A stretch of DNA of 64,000 bases from Nitrosomonas sp. PY1 (GCF_022836435.1 NZ_BQXC01000001.1:2058121-2122120), one strand, 5' to 3'. Shown: positions 21,656 to 31,797, counted from the stretch's first letter. The notes: generated by a model not told the origin, from the letters alone. Translations and numbers: made by a program.

Positions 21656-22774
21656 ATGGGAGTTCCATTACGCCAACAAATCGCAGTTGGCACTTACTTA
21701 ATCAAACAAAAATTAAAAGGCGTCAAAAAATATCCATTGGTTCTCATGTTAGAACCTTTGTTCCGTTGTAATCTTGCATGCGCAGGTTGCGGAAAAATTG
21801 CGCATTCCGAAGATATACTGGATCAAAGACTCTCCTACGATGAATGCATGCATGCCGTTGATGAATGCGGTGCACCTATGGTTTCAATTCCAGGCGGTGA
21901 ACCATTGCTACATAAAGAAATGCCGCAAATTGTTGAAGGCATCATCCGCCGTAAAAAATATGTCTATCTGTGTACTAATGCGCTACTTTTGAAAAAACGC
22001 ATCAACGATTACAAACCTTCTCCCTACCTCACGTTTTCCATTCATCTGGATGGCATGAAAGAGCGTCATGATGCCTCGGTATGTCAAGATGGCGTATTTG
22101 ATCGTGCTGTTGAAGCTATTCAACTGGCTTTGAGTAAAGGATTTAGAGTCACCGTCAATTGCACGTTATTTCAAGGTGAAACCCCGGAAGATGTCGCTGA
22201 ATTTCTGGATTACGCGATGGAATTGGGTGTTGAAGCCGCTACGATTGCTCCCGGATTTAGCTATGAAAAGGCACCGAAGCAAGATGTATTTATCAAAAGT
22301 AAAGATACCAAGGTTCTGTTCCGCGGCATTTTCGAACTGGGTAAAAAACTAAAACGCAAATGGCGTCTGAATCATTCCGCGCTCTATTTAGATTATCTAG
22401 CAGGTAATCAAAATTACAACTGCACCCCCTGGGGCAATCCAACCCGGAATGTTTTCGGTTGGCAAAAACCCTGTTACCTGTTATCGGACGAGGGCTATGC
22501 AAAAACTTTCAAAGAATTGCTTGAAGATACTCCTTGGGAAAAATATGGTACAGCGAACAATCCCAAGTGCGCGCAATGTATGGCACACTGTGGTTATGAA
22601 GCGACGGCCGTGGAAGACACCCTGCATAACCCTTGGAAAGCTTTCATCACTTCTTTAAGGGGACCGCGCACAAAGGGTCCTATGGTTGAAGAACCTACAC
22701 CAAAGTGGACAATGGAAGAAGAAAAAGCTTTTAAAAAGCTTGATGAAATTCCGGTAACAGTCATCAATAAATAA
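21656..22774 (+). CDS. hpnH: Adenosylhopane-forming radical SAM enzyme HpnH
   Basis: HpnH (372 residues) couples the adenosyl radical to diploptene, giving adenosylhopane, the first step of the extended hopanoid side chain. The radical SAM cluster cysteines are Cys38, Cys42 and Cys45 in FRCNLACAGCGK, followed by the GGEPLL motif in SIPGGEPLLHKEM. C-terminal cysteines (NPKCAQCMAHCGYE) match the family. A perfect AAGGAGG ribosome site precedes the ATG. It leads hpnH-hpnB-hpnM-hpnN on the plus strand. Confidence 0.96.
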   Translation: MGVPLRQQIAVGTYLIKQKLKGVKKYPLVLMLEPLFRCNLACAGCGKIAHSEDILDQRLSYDECMHAVDECGAPMVSIPGGEPLLHKEMPQIVEGIIRRKKYVYLCTNALLLKKRINDYKPSPYLTFSIHLDGMKERHDASVCQDGVFDRAVEAIQLALSKGFRVTVNCTLFQGETPEDVAEFLDYAMELGVEAATIAPGFSYEKAPKQDVFIKSKDTKVLFRGIFELGKKLKRKWRLNHSALYLDYLAGNQNYNCTPWGNPTRNVFGWQKPCYLLSDEGYAKTFKELLEDTPWEKYGTANNPKCAQCMAHCGYEATAVEDTLHNPWKAFITSLRGPRTKGPMVEEPTPKWTMEEEKAFKKLDEIPVTVINK

Positions 22775-22816
22775 TATCGCACCGACTATCCAATTTAATT
22801 CTGAAATTTTATTGGC

Positions 22817-23968
22817 ATGTTAGAAGTCTTGGAACTAGTCGAATATTTAGCGATTTTTGGTGTCGTTTGCTGGTATGCAGTGATATTTCTGCCGTGGCGC
22901 CCTTGCGAAGTTCGCGAGAAACTCGAATGCCCTGTTTCTGTAGACGAGCCGCCAATAACTGATCCACCAGTAACTGATATTACCGTTTTAATTCCTGCTC
23001 GCGACGAAGGCCTCTATATTCAGCGCACGCTAGCAGGGGTTAAACAACAAAGCGTGAAAACGCAAATCATCGTCATCGATGATCAGTCGTCTGATGATAC
23101 CGCAGAACAAGCTCTCGCATGCAATGCACAGGTAATCTCGGGAACATCACCACCACCTGGTTGGAGTGGAAAGCTATGGGCACTTCAGCAAGGGCTACAG
23201 CATGTCAAAACGCCTTTTACGTTACTATTGGATGCTGACATCGAATTAGCACCGGGAATTGTCGCTGAATTGCACAAAAAAGCATTAGCAGAAAACCTTT
23301 CTTTAGTATCATTAATGGCGGAACCGCCAATGATGAATTTTATCGAGCGGCTTTTAATGCCGGCGTTTATCTTCTTCTTTAAGCTACTATACCCATTTAA
23401 TTTAGCCAATAAAATGACCTCCCCCATCGCAGCAGCAGCAGGAGGGTGTATTTTAATAAAAACGGAAACGCTGCACGCTATTAACGCCTTTTCGAGTTTG
23501 CATACCGCATTGATTGATGATTGTACTTTGGCCGCATACGTAAAGCGCACAGGAGAACGTACATGGATTGGCTTAAGTCATGCCGCCCGTAGCCATCGAG
23601 GATACTCTGGGCTAATGCAAATATGGAATATGGTAGCGCGTACGGCATTCACGCAACTGCGCTATTCATCGGTTTTGCTAATCTTATGCACTTTTATTAT
23701 GATCGCAATGTTCTGGATAGGACCAATGGCTTTCTTATTTTCTAGTACACAACTTTTATTGCTAATCGGCATGTTCAGTTGGATTGCGATGTTTTTTGCC
23801 TATATCCATACTTTGGTTTATTATCAACGGTCAATATTATGGGTGCTGGCATTACCCCTTATTGGCACACTGTATCTTGCCATGACCTGGACATCAGTAC
23901 TGCGGTATTGGAATGGAGAACGTGCTCATTGGAAAGATCGTCGCTATGAAAGCAAAGCAAATAATTAA
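22817..23968 (+). CDS. hpnB: Hopanoid-associated family 2 glycosyltransferase HpnB
   Basis: A 383-residue GT-A glycosyltransferase with an N-terminal membrane helix and C-terminal helices. Key motifs are VLIPARDEG, IVIDDQSSDDTAEQAL, the HpnB-type PPPGWSGKLWALQQGLQ, the metal-binding LLLDADIEL and the ALIDDCTLAAYVKR acceptor region. The ending (MVARTAFTQLRYSSVLLI) is also typical of HpnB rather than HpnI. HpnB is genetically tied to hopanoid loci, but its exact substrate is unsettled. It lies 42 bases after hpnH. Confidence 0.9.
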   Translation: MLEVLELVEYLAIFGVVCWYAVIFLPWRPCEVREKLECPVSVDEPPITDPPVTDITVLIPARDEGLYIQRTLAGVKQQSVKTQIIVIDDQSSDDTAEQALACNAQVISGTSPPPGWSGKLWALQQGLQHVKTPFTLLLDADIELAPGIVAELHKKALAENLSLVSLMAEPPMMNFIERLLMPAFIFFFKLLYPFNLANKMTSPIAAAAGGCILIKTETLHAINAFSSLHTALIDDCTLAAYVKRTGERTWIGLSHAARSHRGYSGLMQIWNMVARTAFTQLRYSSVLLILCTFIMIAMFWIGPMAFLFSSTQLLLLIGMFSWIAMFFAYIHTLVYYQRSILWVLALPLIGTLYLAMTWTSVLRYWNGERAHWKDRRYESKANN

Positions 23969-24587
23969 CATGAAACTAATTATCAAATTCAAGCTTGCAG
24001 TGTTGCTACTGCTAGTCAGCATAACGGTTATCGCTGACAACAATTCACTTAATGAAAATCCAGAACAGGTCATCGTCCAAATGCAATCATCCCTCATTGA
24101 AGCAATGAAGAATGGTGAAAAACTGGGCTATGAAGGTCGCTTCAAATTTCTTGAACCAGTTATTGATCAATCACACGACATTGAGCTAATTATCAAAACG
24201 ATTCTGGGTTCAACCTATTGGGCACAGTTGGATAATGAGCAAAAACAACTGATTATAAAAACCTTCAGAGAACTAAGCATTGCAACCTATGCAAGTCGAT
24301 TCACACAATATGAAGGTGAACAATTCGAGGTCATTGAGCAACGCGACCTGCCACATGAACAAAAGCTTGTACGCAGTCAATTGATAAAATCAGATGGTGG
24401 AACAGTTAATTTTGATTATGTTTTGCATAAAACCGAACAAGGATGGCGTATTGTCAATATCCTATTTGACGGTGTCAGCGATTTGGCTATCAAGCGCGGC
24501 GAGTATCGGGCGGTAATGCAGCGTGACGGATTTCAAGCTTTGATCGAATCACTCAAAGAAAAAACCGCATTAGCACAACAAAGCTAA
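23946..24587 (+). CDS. hpnM: HpnM, MlaC/Ttg2D-like periplasmic lipid-binding protein
   Basis: A periplasmic protein of about 213 residues with signal peptide LAVLLLLVSITVIADN and the MlaC/Ttg2D domain (GYEGRFKFLEPVIDQSHD, GSTYWAQLDNEQKQ, GWRIVNILFDGVSDLAIKRGEY). Several starts are possible. I use the ATG at 23946, with GGAAAG nine bases upstream, which overlaps the end of hpnB; an ATG at 23970 just after the hpnB stop would also give a signal peptide. HpnM is thought to carry hopanoids or phospholipids through the periplasm with HpnN. Confidence 0.88.
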   Translation: MKAKQIINMKLIIKFKLAVLLLLVSITVIADNNSLNENPEQVIVQMQSSLIEAMKNGEKLGYEGRFKFLEPVIDQSHDIELIIKTILGSTYWAQLDNEQKQLIIKTFRELSIATYASRFTQYEGEQFEVIEQRDLPHEQKLVRSQLIKSDGGTVNFDYVLHKTEQGWRIVNILFDGVSDLAIKRGEYRAVMQRDGFQALIESLKEKTALAQQS

Positions 24588-24625
24588 TCCTCAAATTTCG
24601 AACATCTTAATACAACTTTTTAATC

Positions 24626-27283
24626 TTGGAAAACCCCAATCCTTCGGATCAGCGCATTTTTGGACGCTGGGCTGGTACCACATACCGATATGCAATCTGG
24701 GTTATTCTCGCTTTATTGTTGCTCACAGCTTGCAGTATAAAATACATTGCTGATAATCTGGAGGTAGATACCGATACCACAGATATGCTTTCGGAAGACA
24801 TTCCGTTTCGCGCAAATCATATTCGCTATCGGCAATCGTTTTCTCAATATGAAGACACACTACTACTAGTAATTAACGCTCCTACTCAAGAACAAGTACA
24901 TTCAGCAGCTAAACGGCTCAACACTTATCTGCAGGAAAAGCGCGAACAATTTCCAGAAATCTATTATTTAAGCGGTGAATTGTTTTTTCAACAAAATGGA
25001 TTGCTATTCAAAAACATTGATGAATTAAGCCGCATCACCGATCAGCTAGCCTCAGCTCAACCGCTGGTTGCCCGCATAGCCGAAGATCCTAGCCTGACGA
25101 CCTTCTTCGCCATTCTAACCGAGGCTATAGAAGCATTACGAACGGGACAAACATTAGAACTCGGATCAGTATTTGATCAGGTCAGCAACACCATTCATGC
25201 ACGCTTGGCCGGGAAGCCTCATGCACTCTCATGGCAAGCATTGCTCAGCGGCGAAATTCAAAAAGGCAATTATCAAGAATTTATCGTCGTTAAGCCAAAG
25301 CTAGATTATTCACAGATATTTGCTGCGAAAGAATCCATCGAATTGATACGGAATGCAGCACCAGGATTAGGATTCTCCCTCGAATCGGGCATTACATTAC
25401 GGATCACCGGTGAAGTTGCACTTGCACATGATGAAATTGATAGCGCCATGCACGGTGCGCAAGAATCCGGCTTATTGGCATTGGTGCTGGTAGCGATTGT
25501 GTTATATCTGGCGCTGCGTTCGGTTGGAACTTCTATCGCTGTAGTAATCAGTTTAATTGTCGGATTGATATTGACGGCGGCGTTTGCCGCCCTTGCTGTC
25601 GGTCACCTGAATCTGATCTCGATTGCATTTGCCGTGCTATATATTGGATTAGGTGTTGATTATGCCATTCATTTTTTATTCCGCCTTGAAGAATTGAAAA
25701 ATACCCGAAACCCCGATGTAAAAGCCATATCCGATACGGGCAACGATGTAGGTCAGGCACTTCTGATTTGTGCCATTACTACTGCGATTGGTTTTTATGC
25801 TTTTATACCAACGACCTATCGCGGTATAGCGGAATTGGGAATCATTTCTGGCACCGGTATGCTGATTAGCTTTACCGTCACTATGACGCTTCTTCCGGCA
25901 TTACAGAAATTTTTTCCGATACCCACGACCAAGCAAACTTCTTTAACGAATACTTTAAAACCAATTAACAGAATTCTGGATTTTGCCGGTCGCTCACAAA
26001 AACTGATCCTGACAAGCACGGCCATCGCAATCATCGCGGCAGTAATCATCACACCACAGATCCGATTTGATTACAACTTGCTGAACATGAATAATCCGCG
26101 CGCCGAATCGGTGATAACCTTTCAAGAATTGTTGAGTCATTCTGAGGATTCACCGTGGCATATCGAAATTCTTGCTGATAATCTGGTCGAGTTAGAACAA
26201 TTAAAAAAGCGCCTCAAAGCGCTTCCTGAAGTGAAAACTGTCGTCAGTATCACGGATTTAGTACCGGAAGATCAAGAAACAAAAAATCAGCTAATTGCTG
26301 AAATGTCAATGACACTCGGTCCCATCTCTTTCGCAACACCATCGCATAATTCGAGTCATTCGCAAAAACAATCAATTGCTGCACTCGAAAAATTAATCGC
26401 TAAAATAAACGTTTTTCTTCAAGAGCGACATGATCACCCTGCTAATGCTTCGATACATGCTTTACTAGAATCTTTGTCTAAGCTCAAAACACAATTACTA
26501 CTGGATAACCATTCGAATCATAAGAACGATCAACTATTGCAATCACTCGAAAGCGATTTGCTAAGCCTACTACCGGAATCGATTCAACGTTTGCAGTTAG
26601 CATTGGGCGCCAAACCATTCACACAGGAAACACTACCGGAAGCTTTCAGTTCACACTGGCACAGTCACGATGACCTTTATCGAATTTCAGTGTATCCGTT
26701 AGAGAACATCGATGATAACGACGCATTACGGCGCTTTGTTCGAGCTGTACAACAAGTAGCCCCGACCGCGACAGGCGTTCCAGTAATTAGCTTAGAAGCT
26801 GGAGAAGCGGTTGTGGACGCTTTTATTCACGCGTTTGCACTGGCGCTGATCGGCGTTATTGTAACGTTGTTGTTGATGTTACGCAGCATAAAATACACAT
26901 TGTTAGCATTAGCGCCGCTACTATTAGCGACTTTATTTACCGGTGCATGCATGGTTTTGTTCGACTTGCCCTTTAACTTTGCTAACATTATCGCATTACC
27001 GTTACTACTTGGAACCGGTATCGATAGCAGCTTACACATTGTGCACAGAAGACGCAGTCAATCCGACAACAATCTCCTTCATTCCAATACCGCACGTGCA
27101 GTTTTTTACAGTGCTCTCACAACATTAGTTGGCTTTGGCAGTCTGTTTTTCTCATCACATCAAGGTACCGCCAGCATGGGATTATTACTAACAATCGGTT
27201 TATCAATTACATTGGTATGCGTGCTTGTCATACTACCGGCATTGTTGCAGTGGAATGATATCGACAAATCAACAAATACGTAA
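24626..27283 (+). CDS. hpnN: HpnN, RND-family hopanoid transporter
   Basis: HpnN (885 residues) moves hopanoids from the inner towards the outer membrane. Twelve membrane helices form two RND/MMPL halves, each with one long periplasmic loop (about residues 40-270 and 470-720). Characteristic segments are GLGVDYAIHFLFRLEEL in the first half and LGTGIDSSLHIVHRRR in the second. The reading frame starts at a TTG (24626) with no clear ribosome site; no better in-frame start precedes the first helix. It ends the hpnH-B-M-N cluster and is convergent with rsmB. Confidence 0.92.
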   Translation: MENPNPSDQRIFGRWAGTTYRYAIWVILALLLLTACSIKYIADNLEVDTDTTDMLSEDIPFRANHIRYRQSFSQYEDTLLLVINAPTQEQVHSAAKRLNTYLQEKREQFPEIYYLSGELFFQQNGLLFKNIDELSRITDQLASAQPLVARIAEDPSLTTFFAILTEAIEALRTGQTLELGSVFDQVSNTIHARLAGKPHALSWQALLSGEIQKGNYQEFIVVKPKLDYSQIFAAKESIELIRNAAPGLGFSLESGITLRITGEVALAHDEIDSAMHGAQESGLLALVLVAIVLYLALRSVGTSIAVVISLIVGLILTAAFAALAVGHLNLISIAFAVLYIGLGVDYAIHFLFRLEELKNTRNPDVKAISDTGNDVGQALLICAITTAIGFYAFIPTTYRGIAELGIISGTGMLISFTVTMTLLPALQKFFPIPTTKQTSLTNTLKPINRILDFAGRSQKLILTSTAIAIIAAVIITPQIRFDYNLLNMNNPRAESVITFQELLSHSEDSPWHIEILADNLVELEQLKKRLKALPEVKTVVSITDLVPEDQETKNQLIAEMSMTLGPISFATPSHNSSHSQKQSIAALEKLIAKINVFLQERHDHPANASIHALLESLSKLKTQLLLDNHSNHKNDQLLQSLESDLLSLLPESIQRLQLALGAKPFTQETLPEAFSSHWHSHDDLYRISVYPLENIDDNDALRRFVRAVQQVAPTATGVPVISLEAGEAVVDAFIHAFALALIGVIVTLLLMLRSIKYTLLALAPLLLATLFTGACMVLFDLPFNFANIIALPLLLGTGIDSSLHIVHRRRSQSDNNLLHSNTARAVFYSALTTLVGFGSLFFSSHQGTASMGLLLTIGLSITLVCVLVILPALLQWNDIDKSTNT

Positions 27284-27353
27284 CCACAATCTTGCTGTGC
27301 ACTATCAATACAACCCGGAATCTTTGGTTCAATAAAGATATCACTGCTCTATT

Positions 27354-28610
27354 TTAGCCACCACGCACCAAAGCCGCCGCAAAAAAGCCATCGGTTTGAT
27401 GTTGTTGCGGATTGATTTGCAAAAATTCTCCTGTATCCAATGCAATTTTCTGCTGTGCCAGCAATTCTGTGGAATTCAACACCGCAAATTGCGGTTGGCT
27501 GTTTAGAAAATTAGAAATAATCTCTTGGTTTTCTTCGGCCAAGAAACTACAGGTGGCATAAACCAAGCGCCCACCCGGTTTGAGTAGCTTGGCTGCAGCA
27601 GAGAGAATCGCGCCTTGCTTGGTTTTCAATTCTTCGATGCTTTGAGAAGATTGGCGCCACTTTAAATCGGGATTACGGCGCAGCGTTCCAATACCGCTGC
27701 AAGGTGCGTCAACCAGCACACGGTCAATTTTTCCTGACAAACGCTTTACTTTACTGTCGTTCTCATCATTGATTCGTTGGATATGCAAGTTGGATAAACC
27801 CGAGCGCTTGAAGCGCGGTGTTAAATTGCTCAGTCGCTTCTCAGATACATCAAACGCGTACAATCTCCCTTTTGAATTCATTAAAGCACCCAGCAATAAA
27901 GCTTTACCACCCGCGCCAGCGCAAAAATCCACGACCATTTCACCGCGCTTGGGCGCCAGCAAATAACCTAACAATTGACTTCCCTCGTCCTGAACTTCAA
28001 TTTTCCCAGACAAAAACAATTCATGACGATTAATCATCGGTTTTCCAGCAAGCCGTATACCACACGGTGAATAAGGAGTGATTTGCGCATCAATGCCCTC
28101 TCCCTGGAGTATTGCAATAACTTCATCACGTTTCGCCAACAACGTATTCACGCGCAAATCTAGCGAAGCAGTTTTTTGTAGTGCAAGCCCCAATGCTAGG
28201 ATTTGCTCATCGGATAAGTTAATTCTGAGTTTCTCAATCAACCAATCTGGAAGTTCAGCACGAATGGATAACGATAATCCATCAATCTTGATTCCTTTGA
28301 TTTCGGCAAGCCACTTTTTCTCGGATTCACTGATAAAACCATCAAGCTCTCTTAAATTCAATCCGTGATATTTGATCAGATAAGCCAATACCAGTGCGCG
28401 CGGTGTAACCGGATGAGCCAAACTCTCAAGAAAAAAGCGGTGCCGCAAAACGCCAAACACTACTTCTGCGACAAAAGCGCGATCTTGTACACCGAGTATC
28501 GCATTATCACGAAAGAAACGCCGTATGATCGCATCAGCGGGAAATTCCAACGGCAACAATGCACGCATTGCAGCGATAGCCGCATTTAATTGGGATAAAA
28601 TTATTGGCAT
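27354..28610 (-). CDS. rsmB: 16S rRNA (m5C967) methyltransferase
   Basis: RsmB (Sun/Fmu, 418 residues) methylates C967 of 16S rRNA. An N-terminal NusB-like helical domain (to about residue 140) precedes the SAM-binding fold (VVDFCAGAGGKALLLGALM). The two m5C cysteines are in VDAPCSGIGTLRRNPDLKW and LVYATCSFLAEENQEI. It overlaps the upstream DUF3108 gene by 10 bases, so the two are co-translated. In many proteobacteria rsmB is near purine or fmt genes. Confidence 0.95.
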   Translation of the reverse strand: MPIILSQLNAAIAAMRALLPLEFPADAIIRRFFRDNAILGVQDRAFVAEVVFGVLRHRFFLESLAHPVTPRALVLAYLIKYHGLNLRELDGFISESEKKWLAEIKGIKIDGLSLSIRAELPDWLIEKLRINLSDEQILALGLALQKTASLDLRVNTLLAKRDEVIAILQGEGIDAQITPYSPCGIRLAGKPMINRHELFLSGKIEVQDEGSQLLGYLLAPKRGEMVVDFCAGAGGKALLLGALMNSKGRLYAFDVSEKRLSNLTPRFKRSGLSNLHIQRINDENDSKVKRLSGKIDRVLVDAPCSGIGTLRRNPDLKWRQSSQSIEELKTKQGAILSAAAKLLKPGGRLVYATCSFLAEENQEIISNFLNSQPQFAVLNSTELLAQQKIALDTGEFLQINPQQHQTDGFFAAALVRGG

Positions 28611-29368
28611 CGGTTTTGACGTGCGGTTTCAGGTTTTGTCGATTTGCTGAAACACCGGCCATTACTGTAGCGGACATAAATACTAGTCACAGTTTTATCG
28701 ATTTCTCGGCCATTTTCTTCAATCGAAACGATACGCACAGGCAGCATGTGATAATCCGGGGCAAGCCAAATCTTTCTTTTCAGCTTTGAGCCTTTTTCTT
28801 CCTGGCGCGTTATGGCAATCGTATTAAATTTCCCAAACGCAGTTTTAAAATGCTCCTCAGTGACTTTATACTGCGATAATCGAATCTGGTCATTATGTGC
28901 CACATACCGCTCCAACGATTCTTTTGGTGGCGGTGCAAAAATAAAGCTATAAGACATACTTAGACGATCCATGGTATCGGGAAAAAGCTTTTCTTTCGTC
29001 TCCACACCTTTGTGTTGTAAGGTAGCGCGCATATGATCCCAATCGAATACGACCGAACTGGGTTCTTTTTTTCCACGCTTTTCATATGCACGTAAAGGAC
29101 GCAGTCCTTGTTTGGTAACCAAGCCTTCACTGTGACGCACTAAACTGCTCGGCTCAATGATTTTAAAAATACCTGTTGCCTGCGCTTCACTATTAATTAC
29201 ATAGCTATCACCTTTCTTGGTGTGCTTAATATCCATTACTTCTTGGATTTCGCCATCACCGATATCAGTAGAAACCTGATAACTGATTTCGATACGAACA
29301 GGAGTATCCGTTGCCCATACTGAAAAACTTAAAGCTGAAAATATAACAAAGAATGCGAAAAACCTCAT
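28601..29368 (-). CDS. DUF3108 periplasmic protein
   Basis: A 255-residue protein with a signal peptide (MRFFAFFVIFSALSFSVWA, cleaved before TDTPV) and the DUF3108 fold: a beta-rich lipocalin-like region including RIEISYQVSTDIGDGE, LRPLRAYEKRGKKEPSSVVFDW and LPVRIVSIEENG. Members are exported proteins of unknown function, frequently found next to purN/purM. It overlaps purN by four bases (ATGA type) and rsmB by ten, giving a tight purM-purN-DUF3108-rsmB operon. Confidence 0.85.
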   Translation of the reverse strand: MRFFAFFVIFSALSFSVWATDTPVRIEISYQVSTDIGDGEIQEVMDIKHTKKGDSYVINSEAQATGIFKIIEPSSLVRHSEGLVTKQGLRPLRAYEKRGKKEPSSVVFDWDHMRATLQHKGVETKEKLFPDTMDRLSMSYSFIFAPPPKESLERYVAHNDQIRLSQYKVTEEHFKTAFGKFNTIAITRQEEKGSKLKRKIWLAPDYHMLPVRIVSIEENGREIDKTVTSIYVRYSNGRCFSKSTKPETARQNRCQ

Positions 29369-30009
29369 TCAGTTAACCCTGGAGAATAAAGCGTTATTTG
29401 ACTCATACAGGTATGGTTTATTTCTATTTGAACCATATCACCCGTTAACTTAAGTTGATCATCTACGAACCACCGCACTGCCTGAGGGAAAATGCGATGC
29501 TCTTGTTGTAAGACACGATTCGCCAGCGATGTTTCCGTATCTTCTGGCAATACCACAACAGCCGCTTGAATAATAATCGGTCCATGATCCAATTGTGGTG
29601 TCACAAAATGCACCGTGCAACCGTGAATCTTCACTCCCTCCCGCAATGCACGGTCATGCGTAGCCAGACCCGGAAATGCCGGCAGCAACGATGGATGAAT
29701 ATTGATCAACCGGCCCTGGTAACGATGCACGAAGTCATCGCTCAGAATACGCATGAATCCAGCCAATGCCACTAGTTTAGGCTGGAATTCTGCAATTTTT
29801 CCCGCCAACACTTCATCGAAATCTTTCCTATCCTTAAAATTTCGGTGATCGACAACGTAGGTTTCAACGCCTTGTCGTTGGGCGATCTGCAAGCCTTCTG
29901 CTTGCGGATTATTGCTGATCACGATTATGCGATCCACGTTGAGATCAGCATTCAACAATGCTTGCATATTGCTACCGCGACCGGAGATTAGGATCACCAG
30001 TGTTTTCAT
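29365..30009 (-). CDS. purN: Phosphoribosylglycinamide formyltransferase
   Basis: PurN (214 residues) formylates GAR using 10-formyl-tetrahydrofolate in purine synthesis. The start LVILISGRGSNMQALL, the catalytic RLINIHPSLLPAFPGL and the HFVTPQLDHGPIIIQAAV signature with catalytic Asp are all present. It lies 12 bases after purM and overlaps the next gene by four bases. Confidence 0.97.
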   Translation of the reverse strand: MKTLVILISGRGSNMQALLNADLNVDRIIVISNNPQAEGLQIAQRQGVETYVVDHRNFKDRKDFDEVLAGKIAEFQPKLVALAGFMRILSDDFVHRYQGRLINIHPSLLPAFPGLATHDRALREGVKIHGCTVHFVTPQLDHGPIIIQAAVVVLPEDTETSLANRVLQQEHRIFPQAVRWFVDDQLKLTGDMVQIEINHTCMSQITLYSPGLTE

Positions 30010-30021
30010 CAGAGCTACGTA

Positions 30022-31077
30022 CTACATGAATTGCGTTGCTGAATGGGATCCGCGCGGCCTGATACAACCAATTTGCCAAACCGTCTCACCCAAGTCCTGC
30101 AATAATTGCATAGCCTTTGCAACCTGATCAGGAGCAACCACAATCACCATACCAATACCACAATTAAAAACTCGTGCCATCTCATAATCCGTCACATGAC
30201 CGATTTGTTGGAGCCATTCAAATAAAATTGGCATCGGCCATGCATTTTTCTGGAGCACCGCTGCCATCGAATCGGGCAGAATTCGCGGCACGTTTTCTAT
30301 TAATCCACCTCCAGTAATATGTGCCAAACCCTTAATCGGAATTCTCCTAATCATTTCCAGTACTGGTTTCACATAGACTCGCGTCGGCTCCATAATATGT
30401 GCTGCCAGTGTCCGCTCGTCAAGTAATTGCTGCAAATCAACCTGATGTGTGCTGATGATCTTGCGAATCAACGAGTAGCCATTAGAATGCGCACCACTCG
30501 ATGCAAGACCAAGAACGATATCACCGCTTTCAATAGTATCACCACTAATAATTCGTTCTTTTTCTACAATACCCACGGCAAAGCCTGCTAAATCATATTC
30601 CCCGGCTGGATACATGCCTGGCATTTCGGCAGTTTCTCCCCCAATTAAAGCGCAACCTGCCAATTCACATCCTTGAGCAATTCCGCTAATGACTTTGGTC
30701 GCAGTCACCACATCCAGTCGCCCACACGCAAAATAATCCAGAAAAAACAACGGCTCCGCGCCTTGCACCAGAATATCATTGACACTCATGGCTACCAGAT
30801 CGATACCTATCGTGTCATGTTGGTCGAGTTCAAAAGCCAGCTTTAACTTAGTACCCACGCCATCAGTACCGGAAACCAACACAGGATCTCGGTATTTTTT
30901 TGAAATTTCAAACAACGCACCAAATCCGCCAATACCCGTCAAGACTTCCGGGCGCAACGTTCTTTTCGCCAGTGGCTTAATGTTTTCTACCAACCGATCA
31001 CCGGCATCAATATCCACGCCGGCGTCACGATAGGAAAGCGGTGTTGCATCGGAGGTATTACAACTGGATGAAGTCAA
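30022..31077 (-). CDS. purM: Phosphoribosylformylglycinamidine cyclo-ligase
   Basis: PurM (351 residues) closes the imidazole ring to AIR using ATP. Family segments are [58 protein letters not shown] and the [16 protein letters not shown] loop. The start appears to be a TTG at 31077; no in-frame ATG lies between it and the conserved core. It heads the purM-purN-DUF3108-rsmB operon. Confidence 0.96.
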   Translation of the reverse strand: MTSSSCNTSDATPLSYRDAGVDIDAGDRLVENIKPLAKRTLRPEVLTGIGGFGALFEISKKYRDPVLVSGTDGVGTKLKLAFELDQHDTIGIDLVAMSVNDILVQGAEPLFFLDYFACGRLDVVTATKVISGIAQGCELAGCALIGGETAEMPGMYPAGEYDLAGFAVGIVEKERIISGDTIESGDIVLGLASSGAHSNGYSLIRKIISTHQVDLQQLLDERTLAAHIMEPTRVYVKPVLEMIRRIPIKGLAHITGGGLIENVPRILPDSMAAVLQKNAWPMPILFEWLQQIGHVTDYEMARVFNCGIGMVIVVAPDQVAKAMQLLQDLGETVWQIGCIRPRGSHSATQFM

Positions 31078-31157
31078 AATGAATTCTCACGCGATCCAAA
31101 ATGAAAAATATACAAAGCGTCATTTTACCGCAAATCTGATATACAGGAGATACGGAA

Positions 31158-31420
31158 ATGACTAACTAGCGCACATCCTATAAGCTGGATAAGCTGTACT
31201 CCTTCAGTCTTAAAGAAATCGCGGCGAAGCTGTTAGTGGAAAAACCTACCCAAAAAATATGCCTCAAGGATCGAGAAACGATACGTAGAATACTCCGTGC
31301 GCGAAAAATTTGAGATCATTCACTTGATTAAACAACCCAATTTATCAGTACGGCAGACATTGCTGTAGGTCAGTTTCGCAGATCTACTTTCTACAATTAG
31401 TCAAAGCACTATTAATCGAG
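31158..31420 (+). pseudogene. Decayed IS3-like transposase fragment
   Basis: Between purM and hpnO, one frame reads SVREKFEIIHLIKQPNLS VRQTLL and then a stop (written here with a break). A shift of frame gives GQFRRSTFYN, again followed by stops. Together these match the start of IS3-type orfB transposases, where an EKxEII..L...LSVRxTL segment is followed by xRSTFYxWY. The rest of the element is missing and no intact terminal repeats were found. It is an old, non-functional relic. The upstream boundary is approximate. Confidence 0.6.
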
Positions 31421-31697
31421 CGACATAGACACATTGTAAGATCGTGTTCGTCAATTTGTTGATTACATCTGCACATATTGCTTTGGTATACGGCTTCAAA
31501 AAAATTCCCGGATTCAATGAAGCACATCAAAACCCAGTAAAACCCAATTTGCCAACATAAATATCGTATCACTTATCTCTTTAGATATTCCCTTATCATG
31601 TAAAGGTCTCAGTAAGTCTTTATGCGAGAACACTACACTTCTAACAGCATAAAGAAGAGAATGAATGGTATGATTTGCATTGATTTTACTTACAGCG
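31421..31697. other. Non-coding stretch upstream of hpnO
   Basis: No reading frame with protein-like composition or recognisable motif is seen here. It may contain the end of the decayed IS and the promoter for transcripts ending at the two hairpins before hpnO. I could not place promoter boxes with confidence. Confidence 0.4.
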
Positions 31698-31726
31698 ATA
31701 CCGCCGAATGGCGGTATTAGTTTTTT
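31698..31726 (+). terminator. First terminator-like hairpin before hpnO
   Basis: ATACCGCC (31698-31705), loop GAAT and GGCGGTAT (31710-31717) form a perfect 8-bp stem, followed by TAG and a run of six T. On the plus strand this is a good Rho-independent terminator, yet the nearest upstream plus-strand reading frame is only the decayed transposase. Confidence 0.8.
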
Positions 31727-31753
31727 CTATTTTCGGGAGCTTTTGGATTCCAA

Positions 31754-31780
31754 CCTCCGATTTTGTCGGCGGCTTTTTTT
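31754..31780 (+). terminator. Second terminator-like hairpin, 17 bases before the hpnO start
   Basis: CCTCCGA (31754-31760) pairs with TCGGCGG (31766-31772), with one mismatch and a five-base loop, followed by C and seven T. With the hairpin at 31698 it forms a tandem pair directly ahead of the hpnO ATG at 31798. It may end an upstream small RNA, or act as an attenuator in an hpnO leader. Confidence 0.7.
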
Positions 31781-31797
31781 ACATGTAGAGGTCTTTC

